This document shows, piece by piece, positions 10,558 to 19,173 of a DNA stretch of 64,000 nucleotides. Origin of the DNA: Reichenbachiella agariperforans. Its GTDB lineage: Bacteria > Bacteroidota > Bacteroidia > Cytophagales > Cyclobacteriaceae. The DNA lies in assembly GCF_900142205.1 (NCBI RefSeq), contig NZ_FRAA01000008.1:62001-126000 (forward strand), written 5' to 3'. The notes under the pieces are model-generated. The model had not been told where the DNA came from and did no database searches. It was given only the letters and a program-made list of their open reading frames with translations. The position numbers were made by a program, and so were the translations under genes. Every line of letters begins with the position of its first letter. Position 1 is the stretch's first letter.

Positions 10558-11334
10558 TTAAAACTTGATTGAATTCAATATCAAACCAGAAGCTGGTGCA
10601 ATGAATGTAAAGGGTTCTTCTCGTTTTTGTGTCAATGATAATTCCAACTCCTCCATCGTATGGACACCTCGTCCCAGATTGATCAGTGCACCCGCCATCA
10701 GCCGCACCTGATGACGCATAAAACCAGGGCCACATACACGCAGCATATAGCTCTGCTTTGGAAAGAAACTCGCGGTATAGATGTCGTTGTTGACTAATTC
10801 GCACTGCACCACCTCTCGCTCTAGCACGGTCATCTCAGAGGGTTTGTAGACATAGTTTTGGAAGTTGTGACGTCCCTGAAACAACTGTGCCCCCTTTTTC
10901 ATCTGCTCAATGTCTAGGTGATCATTGATGTGGCAGATATAAGGCGCAGCAAAAGGATGGTTCTTTTCTCCAAAAGAAAACAAGTACAGGTACTCCTTGA
11001 TCTTCGGATTGAGGATCACATTGAACTTCGCATCGACCTGTTCGATACTCATCGCGCGTACATCAGATGGCAGGTTATGATTGAAGTCTTTGAGAAATAC
11101 TTGCTCGTCGAGTTCTTCCTTGACAAACAGCTCTATATAAGCTTGGTTGGCAGACACCATCGCATCGGTACGTCCAGAGGGTAGGACTTTGTGATCTTTG
11201 TGTCCAAGGACATAGTTGAGCGTCCTCTCTAGCACCAACTGCACCGTTTTGACGTTGGGTTGCTTTTGGAAGCCATGGTAGCGAAACCCCAGATATTGGA
11301 GTTCGATCAAGTAGTAGTAGCGTTGACCCTGCAT
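10558..11334 (-). CDS. truA: tRNA pseudouridine synthase TruA family
   Basis: A 258-residue cytoplasmic enzyme that converts uridines of the tRNA anticodon arm to pseudouridine. The N-terminus YLIELQYLGFRYHGFQ and the catalytic motif SGRTDAMVSANQ are typical in position; D57 is the likely nucleophile. The motif is usually GRTDxGVHA, so M-V-S in place of G-V-H is a divergence. The C-terminal GPGFMRHQVRLM block also fits. I chose the ATG at 11334; a GTG one codon earlier is possible. The ATG overlaps the stop of the upstream SDR gene as TGATG, which suggests translational coupling. Confidence 0.88.
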   Translation of the reverse strand: MQGQRYYYLIELQYLGFRYHGFQKQPNVKTVQLVLERTLNYVLGHKDHKVLPSGRTDAMVSANQAYIELFVKEELDEQVFLKDFNHNLPSDVRAMSIEQVDAKFNVILNPKIKEYLYLFSFGEKNHPFAAPYICHINDHLDIEQMKKGAQLFQGRHNFQNYVYKPSEMTVLEREVVQCELVNNDIYTASFFPKQSYMLRVCGPGFMRHQVRLMAGALINLGRGVHTMEELELSLTQKREEPFTFIAPASGLILNSIKF

Positions 11335-12875
11335 CACCAGTCAATCGGAAAATAATCCTTGAGAAACTTGCCACACCAGTGCTTGCCAGAGTTGATACCG
11401 TCGAGCAAGGGATCCACCACACGTGCTGCACCATCGACGATATCTAGCGGTGGTTGAAAGTCATGCAGTTCTTCTTTCTTCTTCGCCAGCTCGACAGGAT
11501 CCTCATCGGTCACCCAACCCGTATCCACAGCATTCATATAGATACCATCTTTCGCGAAATCACTCGCCGACGTATGTGTCATCATGTTGAGTGCTGCCTT
11601 GGCCATGTTGGTATGCGGGTGTCTATCTTCTTTCTTGAATCGATGAAACTTACCCTCCATCGCCGAGACATTGATGATGTGCTTTTGTCCAGTGTAGTCT
11701 TTGCGCATCAGGCCAATGAGGTTATTGATCAGTACGAAAGGCGCTACCGAATTGACGAGCTGTACTTCGAGCATCTCGGCGGTCTGTACCTCTCCTAGTC
11801 GCAAGCGCCAGCTATTGGTCTTGCGAAGATCGACCTGTTGGAGGTCAGCATCCAGTTCCCCTTCTGGGAATATCTCTGCTGCTTCGAGCGAATTGTCAAA
11901 ACGGTACGGTATCTGTGACAACTTTGCTGAGGCACGGATCCCTACACCGGGCTCCTGTCCATGCCAAGTCACTGGCATGGCACCATCGTTGTTTTCCAAC
12001 GCCTTGCCATAATCCGTCAAATCCCGCACGCAGGCATGATGATCTTTGAGTAGCACTTGAGCTTCTTTAGACTGTTGTTCGTAGGGCAGCAATTCCTTCT
12101 CCATCATATGGCTATAGAACCCTGGCGGTCGTCGTACCGTCTGCGCGGCATTGTTGATAATGACATCCAATCGGTCAAAATTCTGCTCGACGTAGCTCGC
12201 GAACAATTCTACACTAGGAATATGACGCAAGTCCAGCCCGTGGATATGCAGCCTCTCCTTCCAGTCGTGGTAGTCCTCTTCCCTAGCAAATCGGTTGGCC
12301 GAATCCACAGGAAAGCGAGTCGTCGCGATCACCGTAGCGCCAGAACGCAGCATCATCAGACAGATGTGGTAACCGATTTTCAGTCGTGATCCCGTGATCA
12401 GCACCACCTGCCCTGTCATATCGGCACGTTGGAAGCGCTTCATGTAGTTGAGATCCCCACACTCCTCACACATCGCATCATAGAAATGGTGGAGCTTAGT
12501 ATATTCCTTCTTGCAGACGTAGCAATTGCGCGGAGAGGACAAGACCCGATCATCTGTCGCAGGGATATTCTGCAAGAGCAGTTGTTTGGGCGCCTCAAAC
12601 ACTGGCGTCTCCCGTGCAGAGCGAATACCTGATAGAGCCCTGGCTTTTCGGTCGTTGGTTACGACCTGCTTGCGCTTTTCTTTCTTGGCTTGTTTCTTTC
12701 TCAGACGATATTCGTTGCGATCAGGGCGGGACAGTTTGCCTGCAGCTTTGAGCAAATCTACGCGCAATGCCTCTGGCAAGGCATCCAGTAGCTCTCCTCG
12801 CTCACTCAATGTCTCGAGCATCTTGATCGAACGCTCCAGCTCTTCCTTATCTATTTCCTTGTCTGACTCAGCCAT
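11334..12875 (-). CDS. SDR-like oxidoreductase with N-terminal zinc ribbon and no catalytic tyrosine
   Basis: A 513-residue protein. Residues 1-100 are charged and partly coiled. A zinc-ribbon-like CxxC-x14-CxxC lies at C118, C121, C136 and C139. A Rossmann domain follows with the nucleotide loop [10 protein letters not shown] (161-170), NNAA (241-244), a long insertion (~250-360), and INVSAMEGK with S404. The expected Y-x-x-x-K is replaced by T-N-M-A-K (422-426), so the usual SDR tyrosine is absent while the lysine is kept. The remainder ([15 protein letters not shown]) is well formed, so this looks like a stable family rather than a decayed gene. It overlaps truA and may act in the same process, but its substrate is unknown. 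A TAnnTTTG motif on the minus strand lies 20 bp before the ATG. Confidence 0.85.
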   Translation of the reverse strand: MAESDKEIDKEELERSIKMLETLSERGELLDALPEALRVDLLKAAGKLSRPDRNEYRLRKKQAKKEKRKQVVTNDRKARALSGIRSARETPVFEAPKQLLLQNIPATDDRVLSSPRNCYVCKKEYTKLHHFYDAMCEECGDLNYMKRFQRADMTGQVVLITGSRLKIGYHICLMMLRSGATVIATTRFPVDSANRFAREEDYHDWKERLHIHGLDLRHIPSVELFASYVEQNFDRLDVIINNAAQTVRRPPGFYSHMMEKELLPYEQQSKEAQVLLKDHHACVRDLTDYGKALENNDGAMPVTWHGQEPGVGIRASAKLSQIPYRFDNSLEAAEIFPEGELDADLQQVDLRKTNSWRLRLGEVQTAEMLEVQLVNSVAPFVLINNLIGLMRKDYTGQKHIINVSAMEGKFHRFKKEDRHPHTNMAKAALNMMTHTSASDFAKDGIYMNAVDTGWVTDEDPVELAKKKEELHDFQPPLDIVDGAARVVDPLLDGINSGKHWCGKFLKDYFPIDW

Positions 12876-12894
12876 AGTTTTATTTTTCCGAGCG

Positions 12895-12902
12895 CAAAAC
12901 TA
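12895..12902 (-). promoter_or_regulatory. Bacteroidota -7 promoter element before the SDR-truA operon
   Basis: TAGTTTTG on the minus strand matches TAnnTTTG exactly, 20 bp upstream of the ATG at 12875. A second match lies at 12940-12947. No clear TTG at -33 was found. Confidence 0.45.
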
Positions 12903-12989
12903 GTGGGAGTTCAGGGATAAATAAAATGTAATGTATCTACAAAACTAACTTCCCTCTCAAGTCTATATTTTCAACAAGAGCAATTGCGA

Positions 12990-13541
12990 TCAATCCCAAC
13001 TGATATCGTAGGCCGTGAATTTGTCTCCTTTGGACAATGAGCTCGTGATATTAAATTGTAGATTTTTACAACCACAGATCTCCAGTGCCTTTTCCATCCA
13101 TCCACCTATGCGGTATTCAAGCAGTTCGTTGTTGACAGGCAGTTCGGTCAAGTGCAACAGCATAGATTTGTCCGTGGTATTCTTCACTTCAATGTTAGTG
13201 GGATTATAAAAAGTCGTCATCACGCGACTCGATCGCTTAAGCATAAAAGCAGGCGTACTCACCAGTACAAATATTTTATACACACCCGAAAGTGAGACTT
13301 TAGCGCTATATCGTCCAGATTCCCACGCTCCTTTTTTAGGATCATCATAACACAGTTTGCACAGCTGCACCGTTGGATCTATCACCCCATCCTCCACTGG
13401 ACACCACTTTTGCGGACCTACTTTATCCAGTAGTTGCAGCGTATTCTTTGAAAGTTGTTTTTTCCATGCATCGTATTGGCTTACATGTTCACTTTTCATG
13501 AATTCGTCTATACTAATCAAGACCGATCCTCTTACCTCCAT
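12990..13541 (-). CDS. Conserved hypothetical protein, 183 residues
   Basis: A soluble protein of unknown function. It begins MEVRGSVLISIDEFMKS, has a compact alpha/beta pattern and four to five cysteines, including CPVEDG, QLCKLCYDD and ICGCKNL. The N-terminal lines and the pattern RGSVL...F...LLE..GG-like segments recall small-ligand sensory domains such as 4VR or myxobacterial DUF2378 proteins, but this is only an impression. The gene is alone, divergent from the gamma-glutamylcyclotransferase-like gene. ATG start at 13541. Confidence 0.7.
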   Translation of the reverse strand: MEVRGSVLISIDEFMKSEHVSQYDAWKKQLSKNTLQLLDKVGPQKWCPVEDGVIDPTVQLCKLCYDDPKKGAWESGRYSAKVSLSGVYKIFVLVSTPAFMLKRSSRVMTTFYNPTNIEVKNTTDKSMLLHLTELPVNNELLEYRIGGWMEKALEICGCKNLQFNITSSLSKGDKFTAYDISWD

Positions 13542-13618
13542 TGTTTCTGTTTTTTGATTGGTTTTTCTACTCCTAAACAGCTAAAATAATCAAATTAATC
13601 AAATCCGAAAATCCTGAT

Positions 13619-13626
13619 TAATTTTG
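13619..13626 (+). promoter_or_regulatory. Bacteroidota -7 promoter element before the GGCT-like gene
   Basis: TAATTTTG is an exact TAnnTTTG match 13 bp before the first ATG at 13640. The implied leader would be about 10 bases; the ATG at 13652 would give a longer one. Confidence 0.45.
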
Positions 13627-13639
13627 ATACTGGACTATA

Positions 13640-14059
13640 ATGCTTACCGCTATGACTCAGCCTAGCTCCCCCTGTTACCTATTCGTCTACGGCACATTGA
13701 TGCAAACTTATGACAACCCCTATGCCACACTACTCCGAAGCAATTCACGTTTTGTGTCAGAAGGCTATGCTCAAGGAAAAATTTATAAAATAGACTTTTA
13801 CCCAGGACTTAAGCGCTCCATAGATCAATCACATAAAGTGTATGGCCAAGTCTATGAACTAACCAACCAAATTGCTCACGTGCTACAATCTCTAGATGAA
13901 TATGAGGGGATAACTCACCCTCCTACACAAGAAAACGACTATGAACGGGTTTCAATTCCAATCTATACAACACATGGATTGATAGACTGTTGGGCATATA
14001 TCTATCTACGACCCGTATTAGAAGAGGAGTGGGTCGTTAGTGGCAGATTCTCAGGTTAA
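13640..14059 (+). CDS. Gamma-glutamylcyclotransferase (AIG2/GGCT-like) family protein
   Basis: A 139-residue protein with the family hallmark YLFVYGTLM near the N-terminus and SLDEYEG in the middle, where the acidic residue is the expected catalytic glutamate. Family members release 5-oxoproline from gamma-glutamyl amines or act on related amides, in the cytoplasm. Length is normal for the fold. The start may be the ATG at 13640 or at 13652 (MTQPSSP). It converges with a small gene with only 4 bp between stops. The precise substrate cannot be assigned. Confidence 0.85.
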   Translation: MLTAMTQPSSPCYLFVYGTLMQTYDNPYATLLRSNSRFVSEGYAQGKIYKIDFYPGLKRSIDQSHKVYGQVYELTNQIAHVLQSLDEYEGITHPPTQENDYERVSIPIYTTHGLIDCWAYIYLRPVLEEEWVVSGRFSG

Positions 14060-14063
14060 AAAC

Positions 14064-14264
14064 CTACCGCTCCCAGATACTAAAATCCTTCCCTTTCCCT
14101 CTACCTATAAGCTCTGACATGTAGTAAGTTTCGAGGGTATTGACATCCTTGAGCAAAAATTCATCATACGGCATAATCTCCTGTACTGAGAACTCAAATT
14201 TCTCTCCATAATTAGTCAAGACGTAAGATTTGTGGGTACGTAGGTTACTCAGTGCTATGCTCAT
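14064..14264 (-). CDS. Small conserved hypothetical protein, 66 residues
   Basis: A 66-residue protein with a regular SH3-like beta pattern (YVLTNYGEKFEFSVQEI, FLLKDVNTLETYYMSELI, GRGKGKDFSIWE). Similar small proteins with the pattern of conserved G-K-G-K-D-F near the end are known from Bacteroidota, so I consider it real. No signal peptide. Function unknown. Its start lies about 80 bp from the divergent outer-membrane operon. Confidence 0.72.
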   Translation of the reverse strand: MSIALSNLRTHKSYVLTNYGEKFEFSVQEIMPYDEFLLKDVNTLETYYMSELIGRGKGKDFSIWER

Positions 14265-14349
14265 ATACTCGTAATTCTCGGCAAAGATTGTGAAATATCT
14301 AAACTTTAAGCCTTGAAATAGAAGAGAATATAGTCTAAATTAGATATTG

Positions 14350-15174
14350 ATGAAAACCAACCAACCGCTCATCCTGCTACTCTTGCTATGCCTATCTGTG
14401 TCTACTCTGGCTCAAAATGGGGACTACTCTATAGGTGCACGTTCTACTTCGCTAGCAGGTGCTAGTGTCACGATCACTGACGAATGGGCACTCTTCAATA
14501 ACATAGGTGCTCTAGCTGAAGTCAAAAATCTATCTGTCTTCGGCACCTATAGAAACCAATATGGCCTGTCAGAACTATCCACCATCGCCATAGGAGCAAC
14601 TGTCCCCCTCTGGAACGGCACTTTGGGTTTAGGTATCTATCGCTATGGAGGAGACCTGCTAAACGAACAACGCGTCAACCTCGGCTACAGCTATCAACTC
14701 GGGCTGGTGAGTCTCGGGCTCAACATGAGCTACTTTCAATACTATGTGGAAGATGGCGGTACCAGCAGCCAAATGATGATCGACTTTGGAGGCAAAGCTA
14801 AGATCAGCGAACAACTCTATTTTGGTGCGCACATATCGAACATCAACCAAGCCGAACTGTCCACCGCTACAGAAGAACTAGTTCCGACATACCTGAAAAC
14901 AGGACTAAGCTATCGTCCCAATGAAAGCATCATGCTCAATGCCGAAGTAGAGAAAAACCTAGACGACCCTGTCACACTAAGAACAGGTCTAGAATACCAA
15001 ATCATCAAAGTGCTAGCCCTACGCATGGGTTTTCGAACAGAACCTTTTATCAGCAATTTCGGATTAGGTTTTCATATCAAACACCTCAAAGCAGACTATT
15101 CCTTTGGGATTCATCCTGACCTAGGAAACATCCACCAAGTCTCCTTCACCTACCAAATCAGACGCAAAGAATGA
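14350..15174 (+). CDS. PorV/PorQ-like outer-membrane beta-barrel protein
   Basis: A 274-residue protein with a signal peptide ending STLAQ and a typical PorV/PorQ/UPF0164 opening, GARSTSLAGASVTITDEWALFNN, in which a glycine-rich loop precedes a small-residue helix and the N-P-A-like NNIGALA. The rest is a series of alternating beta strands ending in the aromatic/charged C-terminus FTYQIRRKE. Relatives include T9SS shuttle protein PorV and other FadL-fold barrels, but this protein is shorter than PorV and may be a paralogue of another role. I use the ATG at 14350; a TTG one codon earlier is unlikely. Its last bases overlap the next start as ATGA, so the two proteins are probably made together. 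Confidence 0.75.
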   Translation: MKTNQPLILLLLLCLSVSTLAQNGDYSIGARSTSLAGASVTITDEWALFNNIGALAEVKNLSVFGTYRNQYGLSELSTIAIGATVPLWNGTLGLGIYRYGGDLLNEQRVNLGYSYQLGLVSLGLNMSYFQYYVEDGGTSSQMMIDFGGKAKISEQLYFGAHISNINQAELSTATEELVPTYLKTGLSYRPNESIMLNAEVEKNLDDPVTLRTGLEYQIIKVLALRMGFRTEPFISNFGLGFHIKHLKADYSFGIHPDLGNIHQVSFTYQIRRKE

Positions 15175-17243
15175 AGCGAGTCGTTGCTACGATATGGATA
15201 TTGGGATTGTCACTTACAGTCTGGGCACAAGAACCCGAACGGCCAGAGATCGATATACAGACTTTCGTAGAAGATATGTTTCAGGTTCCCGATCAAGACA
15301 TCAACTATGACGATCTCTACGAGTCTCTCTATCAACTCTACCTCAACCCTATCAACCTCAACAACACCACCAAATCAGAATTGAACAGCCTCTATCAACT
15401 CAATATTCGCCAGATCAACAACCTCACAGATTACATCGCACACCATGGCCCACTACTCTCCATCTATGAACTTCAGGTCATAGATGATTTTGACACCCAA
15501 ACCATCGACCAGCTACGTCCATTCATTACCGTCCGATCCAAAGGAGACTATGCGACACAAGGAAATCTCATACAACGCATTGCAAAAGAAGAAAATACCT
15601 ACCTCCTGCTACGAACCGAAAGGACGCTGGAAAACAAAAAAGGCTATATCCGCCAAGATTCTGGAAGGTATCTCGGTTCTCCATACAAAATCTATGGACG
15701 TTTTTTGACACGACATACCAAAGATTTTAGTCTCGGATTCACCTTCGAAAAAGATGCTGGAGAACAGATAATTTGGGATCATAAACAAAAGCAGTATGGG
15801 TTTGATTACTATTCCTTTCACCTGTTTCTAGAGAATAAAGGCAACTTCAAAAAAATCAGTTTGGGAGACTACCAGATGCAATTCGGGCAAGGGCTAATAC
15901 TCGGAGCAGGGTTCAACCCTGGCAAAGGTGCTGAAACCATTACCACTGTCAAGCGTGGCAACTCAGGCATTCGTCCGTACAGCTCTGTACTCGAGTCTGG
16001 TTTCATGAGAGGTGCAGCCTTTACGTACACATTAGCCAAACACATCGATATCAGTCCATTCTACTCGCATACGCGAAAAGACGCAGGTATTCAACCTGCT
16101 GGTGATCTAGAAAGCTATGAAGAATACGTGTCGAGCATACAAGAGACAGGTTTTCACCGCACCCATACAGAAAGGTACAAACGTCACCAAATCACTGAGC
16201 AAACCTTTGGGATCAATCTAACCTACAATGATATCGGCAACAAGAATTTTCAAGGAGGAATCACCTACATCAACAATCAGTATTCCGTCCCTTTGATCAA
16301 GTCACCTACCAACTACAACCAGCACGAGTTCAAGGGGCAGCAAAACTATAACTTGGGCGTATTTGCGAACTACAACTGGCACAACATGCTCCTGTTCGGA
16401 GAAGCTGCTCTATCCAAATCTGGCGGAAAAGCCTATGTCGCTGGATTGATGAGCAGCCTGTCCCCCATACTCTCCATGAGCTTCGTCTATCGCCACTATG
16501 ACAGAAACTACCATGCCTTCTACGGCAATGCTTTTGGTGAAAGCTCTCGCACCATCAACGAAACTGGTATGTACTGGGGCATCCATCTGTCACCATCCAA
16601 ACGCTGGACTTTTTCTGCATTCTACGACAGGTTCCATTTTCCATGGCTCAGATATCGAGCCGAAGCACCTAGTACAGGTTATGAATACCTCGTCAAAGCA
16701 CAACACTCTCCTAACCGAAAAATCAACCTCTATCTACAGTATCGTCAGCAGTCCAAAGAACTGACGATCACACAAGAAACCCAGCTCAAAAAACTAGCGG
16801 CAGGACTTAAACGCTCATTAGCTGCCAACCTAGATTTCAATGTCAACACCTATCTCGGTCTCAAGTCTAGAGTTCAATACAGCACCTATAATTTGGCTGG
16901 AAACAAAACGGAAGGCATTTCCATCATTCAGGATGTCAATATCAAAATAGCGCGATTCAAAATCAGTACACGTTTTGCGGTATTCGATACCGAAGACTAT
17001 GAAAACCGACAGTACGTCTATGAAAGAGATCTACTTTATGCCTTTTCCATTCCCGCCTACTCAGGCTTGGGTACGCGTAGCTACATTCTCGTACAATATC
17101 GTCCTCACAAAAAAATAACGCTATGGGCTAAATATGGGCGGTACCACTACGACACCAAAACTGAATCCATAGGTGCCAGCAACGAACAAATCAGCGGGCA
17201 TATCAAATCTGAAATCAAATTTCAAATCCGCTACAAAATATAA
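15171..17243 (+). CDS. Helix-hairpin-helix outer-membrane barrel protein
   Basis: A 690-residue protein with a signal peptide (MKRVV to WAQ), then a helix-hairpin-helix-like segment at about residues 57-120 (INLNNTTKSELNSLYQL, IHH-type turn around YIAHHGPLLSIYELQ), followed by a long beta-strand-rich barrel region to the C-terminus. ComEA-type HhH segments bind DNA backbone in competence proteins, but many Bacteroidota carry this HhH-barrel family with no known role. It overlaps the PorV/PorQ-like gene by 4 bp. Possible jobs include DNA uptake or help to surface secretion; neither can be shown here. A bidirectional terminator follows its stop. Confidence 0.75.
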   Translation: MKRVVATIWILGLSLTVWAQEPERPEIDIQTFVEDMFQVPDQDINYDDLYESLYQLYLNPINLNNTTKSELNSLYQLNIRQINNLTDYIAHHGPLLSIYELQVIDDFDTQTIDQLRPFITVRSKGDYATQGNLIQRIAKEENTYLLLRTERTLENKKGYIRQDSGRYLGSPYKIYGRFLTRHTKDFSLGFTFEKDAGEQIIWDHKQKQYGFDYYSFHLFLENKGNFKKISLGDYQMQFGQGLILGAGFNPGKGAETITTVKRGNSGIRPYSSVLESGFMRGAAFTYTLAKHIDISPFYSHTRKDAGIQPAGDLESYEEYVSSIQETGFHRTHTERYKRHQITEQTFGINLTYNDIGNKNFQGGITYINNQYSVPLIKSPTNYNQHEFKGQQNYNLGVFANYNWHNMLLFGEAALSKSGGKAYVAGLMSSLSPILSMSFVYRHYDRNYHAFYGNAFGESSRTINETGMYWGIHLSPSKRWTFSAFYDRFHFPWLRYRAEAPSTGYEYLVKAQHSPNRKINLYLQYRQQSKELTITQETQLKKLAAGLKRSLAANLDFNVNTYLGLKSRVQYSTYNLAGNKTEGISIIQDVNIKIARFKISTRFAVFDTEDYENRQYVYERDLLYAFSIPAYSGLGTRSYILVQYRPHKKITLWAKYGRYHYDTKTESIGASNEQISGHIKSEIKFQIRYKI

Positions 17244-17273
17244 AAAGGCTGCCTCTCACGAAACAGCCTTTTT
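17242..17273 (+). terminator. Bidirectional intrinsic terminator
   Basis: Perfect 10-bp stem AAAAAGGCTG / CAGCCTTTTT with a 12-base loop, A-run on the left and T-run on the right. It lies exactly between two convergent genes and can stop both. Confidence 0.85.
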
Positions 17274-17298
17274 ATCACCTCACTTGTAGCTTTAGGTA

Positions 17299-18999
17299 TT
17301 AGTCGTCAGCTTTCAGGTCTGCTAGACTTTCTGTCACATTGATCAAGTGATCACCAATTTTCTCACAAGCAAAAACTAAATCCCTATACGCCACACCTGT
17401 ACGTATATCATAGTTTTTCTCTTCGATTTTCTTGTAATATGCTTTGTTCAATTTTTTCGTTTTCACATCAATCGCCTCTTCTATGAGCATCGCGCTATCC
17501 AGTGTTACATCACGATAGGACATATTTAAATTATCCATCATCGTATCTATGGCGTTATCCACCAACCCGATAATCTCTTCAAGATTCTTGAATTGTTCCT
17601 TCGAAAAGTTCAGTTTATGCTTTGCCTTTTTGCTAGCGTCTTTAGACATCCGCATGATAATATCGGCTACACGCTCCAAATCACCAGTGATGCTGAGTAT
17701 CGCACGGATCTCCTCAGACGATGCGGCAGATAGCCTTCCTTCGGCTACTTTCACTAGGTAATCATCTATTTCTAGCTCTAGATCATCTGTACGTTGTTCA
17801 TACTTCTCAATTTTCTTGAGTAGCTTTTCTATTTTTTTCTCGCTATCCGAGGTGATTAACTCTACAGACAGCTTATGCATTTTCTTAATGATTTTACCAA
17901 AGACCGTTAACTCCTTTCTAGCCTCTAGGAGAGAAATCTCAGACGTCTGCATCAAACTCGTACCAATGAATTCCAAATGAAACTCATCATCTTCCTCTTC
18001 TTTAGATGGCACCATTTTGATCACCAGCTTCTCTATGTAGGGCACAAACCATATCATCAATAAGGTATTAATGATATTGAAACTCATGTGAAAATAAGTC
18101 AATCCCCATTTCACATCCGCTACATTGGTCAAAGGCGATCCATGATCCGTCATCGTCATGAAGGTATCTACTGCATTGATATAGACATTGAATATCAAGA
18201 GCATCCAAATTACACCCACAGCATTGAACACAAAGTGAGCCCGTGCAGCTCGTTTGGCATGTACGTTACCTACCAGTGCTGCTAGATTAGCCGTGATGGT
18301 AGTCCCTATATTTTCACCCAAAACAATAGCAGCCGCCATATCAAACGGAATCCATCCATTGTCACACATGATCAGCGTTATCGCCATAGCGGCACTAGAC
18401 GACTGAACTACTACCGTCAAAATTGTACCTATAAGCACTGCTATGATAATCGCTAAAAATCCAAGTTCATTTAGATTAGCAATCCACTCTAGAATTTCAG
18501 GGTTATTTTTCAAATCTGGCACAGAATGTTTCAACTCATCCAATCCCATAAATAAAAGTGCAAAACCAATAAAAAACTCACCCCAATATTTTAGGTCAGC
18601 TCGCTTCGCAAACAACAAAGGGAATCCCAGTGCTATAATTGGCAAAGCATAATTAGATATGCTAAACTTAGAAAAGCCAAGAAATAATATTAAAATAGCC
18701 GTAATCGTAGTACCAATATTAGCACCCATAATGACGCTAATCGCTTGACGTAACTTCAAAAGCCCCGCATTCACGAAACTCACGACCATCACGGTAGTCG
18801 CTGACGATGACTGTATGATAGCAGTCGTCAAAAAACCAGTCAACACTCCACTAAAACGATTAGATGTAATGAGACTCATCACCCCTCTCAACTTATCCCC
18901 TGCCACCTTTTGGATAGATTCACTCATGACCTTCATCCCATAGATAAAGAACCCGAGTGCTCCAATTAGCTTTAAAATCTCAAAAATGCCGTATTCCAC
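17299..18999 (-). CDS. Na/Pi cotransporter family protein with C-terminal PhoU-like domain
   Basis: A 566-residue inner-membrane protein of the NptA/YjbB type that moves phosphate with sodium. Two inverted repeats carry the family hallmark: TTAIIQSSSATTV near residue 60 and TVVVQSSSAAMAI near residue 200; GANIGTT and GENIGTT follow each. Residues ~350-560 are helical and resemble PhoU (RVADIIMRMS and EKIGDHLINV repeats). The start is GTG at 18999, since the frame is closed further upstream. Divergent from a second Na/Pi gene. A -7 motif lies 39 bp upstream. Confidence 0.9.
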   Translation of the reverse strand: MEYGIFEILKLIGALGFFIYGMKVMSESIQKVAGDKLRGVMSLITSNRFSGVLTGFLTTAIIQSSSATTVMVVSFVNAGLLKLRQAISVIMGANIGTTITAILILFLGFSKFSISNYALPIIALGFPLLFAKRADLKYWGEFFIGFALLFMGLDELKHSVPDLKNNPEILEWIANLNELGFLAIIIAVLIGTILTVVVQSSSAAMAITLIMCDNGWIPFDMAAAIVLGENIGTTITANLAALVGNVHAKRAARAHFVFNAVGVIWMLLIFNVYINAVDTFMTMTDHGSPLTNVADVKWGLTYFHMSFNIINTLLMIWFVPYIEKLVIKMVPSKEEEDDEFHLEFIGTSLMQTSEISLLEARKELTVFGKIIKKMHKLSVELITSDSEKKIEKLLKKIEKYEQRTDDLELEIDDYLVKVAEGRLSAASSEEIRAILSITGDLERVADIIMRMSKDASKKAKHKLNFSKEQFKNLEEIIGLVDNAIDTMMDNLNMSYRDVTLDSAMLIEEAIDVKTKKLNKAYYKKIEEKNYDIRTGVAYRDLVFACEKIGDHLINVTESLADLKADD

Positions 19000-19037
19000 C
19001 TTTCTCTTTTTAAATATTCGATTATTTCAAACGCGTG

Positions 19038-19045
19038 CAAATGTA
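19038..19045 (-). promoter_or_regulatory. Bacteroidota -7 promoter element before the Na/Pi-PhoU gene
   Basis: TACATTTG on the minus strand, an exact TAnnTTTG match, 39 bp before the GTG start. Confidence 0.45.
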
Positions 19046-19156
19046 AGAATTATTCACACGTACCATTTTATTTAAATATTAACATATCACCGTAATCACC
19101 TAAAATCACCATAGAACAGTTAATGATTTATTAACATTGCGCACCGACATATATAT

Positions 19157-19164
19157 TAATTTTG
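19157..19164 (+). promoter_or_regulatory. Bacteroidota -7 promoter element, nearly leaderless
   Basis: TAATTTTG, an exact TAnnTTTG match ending 9 bases before the ATG at 19174. Transcription would start only a few bases before the start codon. This also argues against a TTG start at 19162, which lies inside the motif. Confidence 0.5.
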
Positions 19165-19173
19165 CGCTTCCTT

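Noticed and set aside
10430..10804. 124-codon minus ORF overlapping truA
   Set aside because: Out of frame with truA and lacks any domain; a shadow.
19162..19173. TTG start four codons upstream of the Na/Pi transporter
   Set aside because: It lies in a perfect promoter -7 motif; the ATG at 19174 is better.
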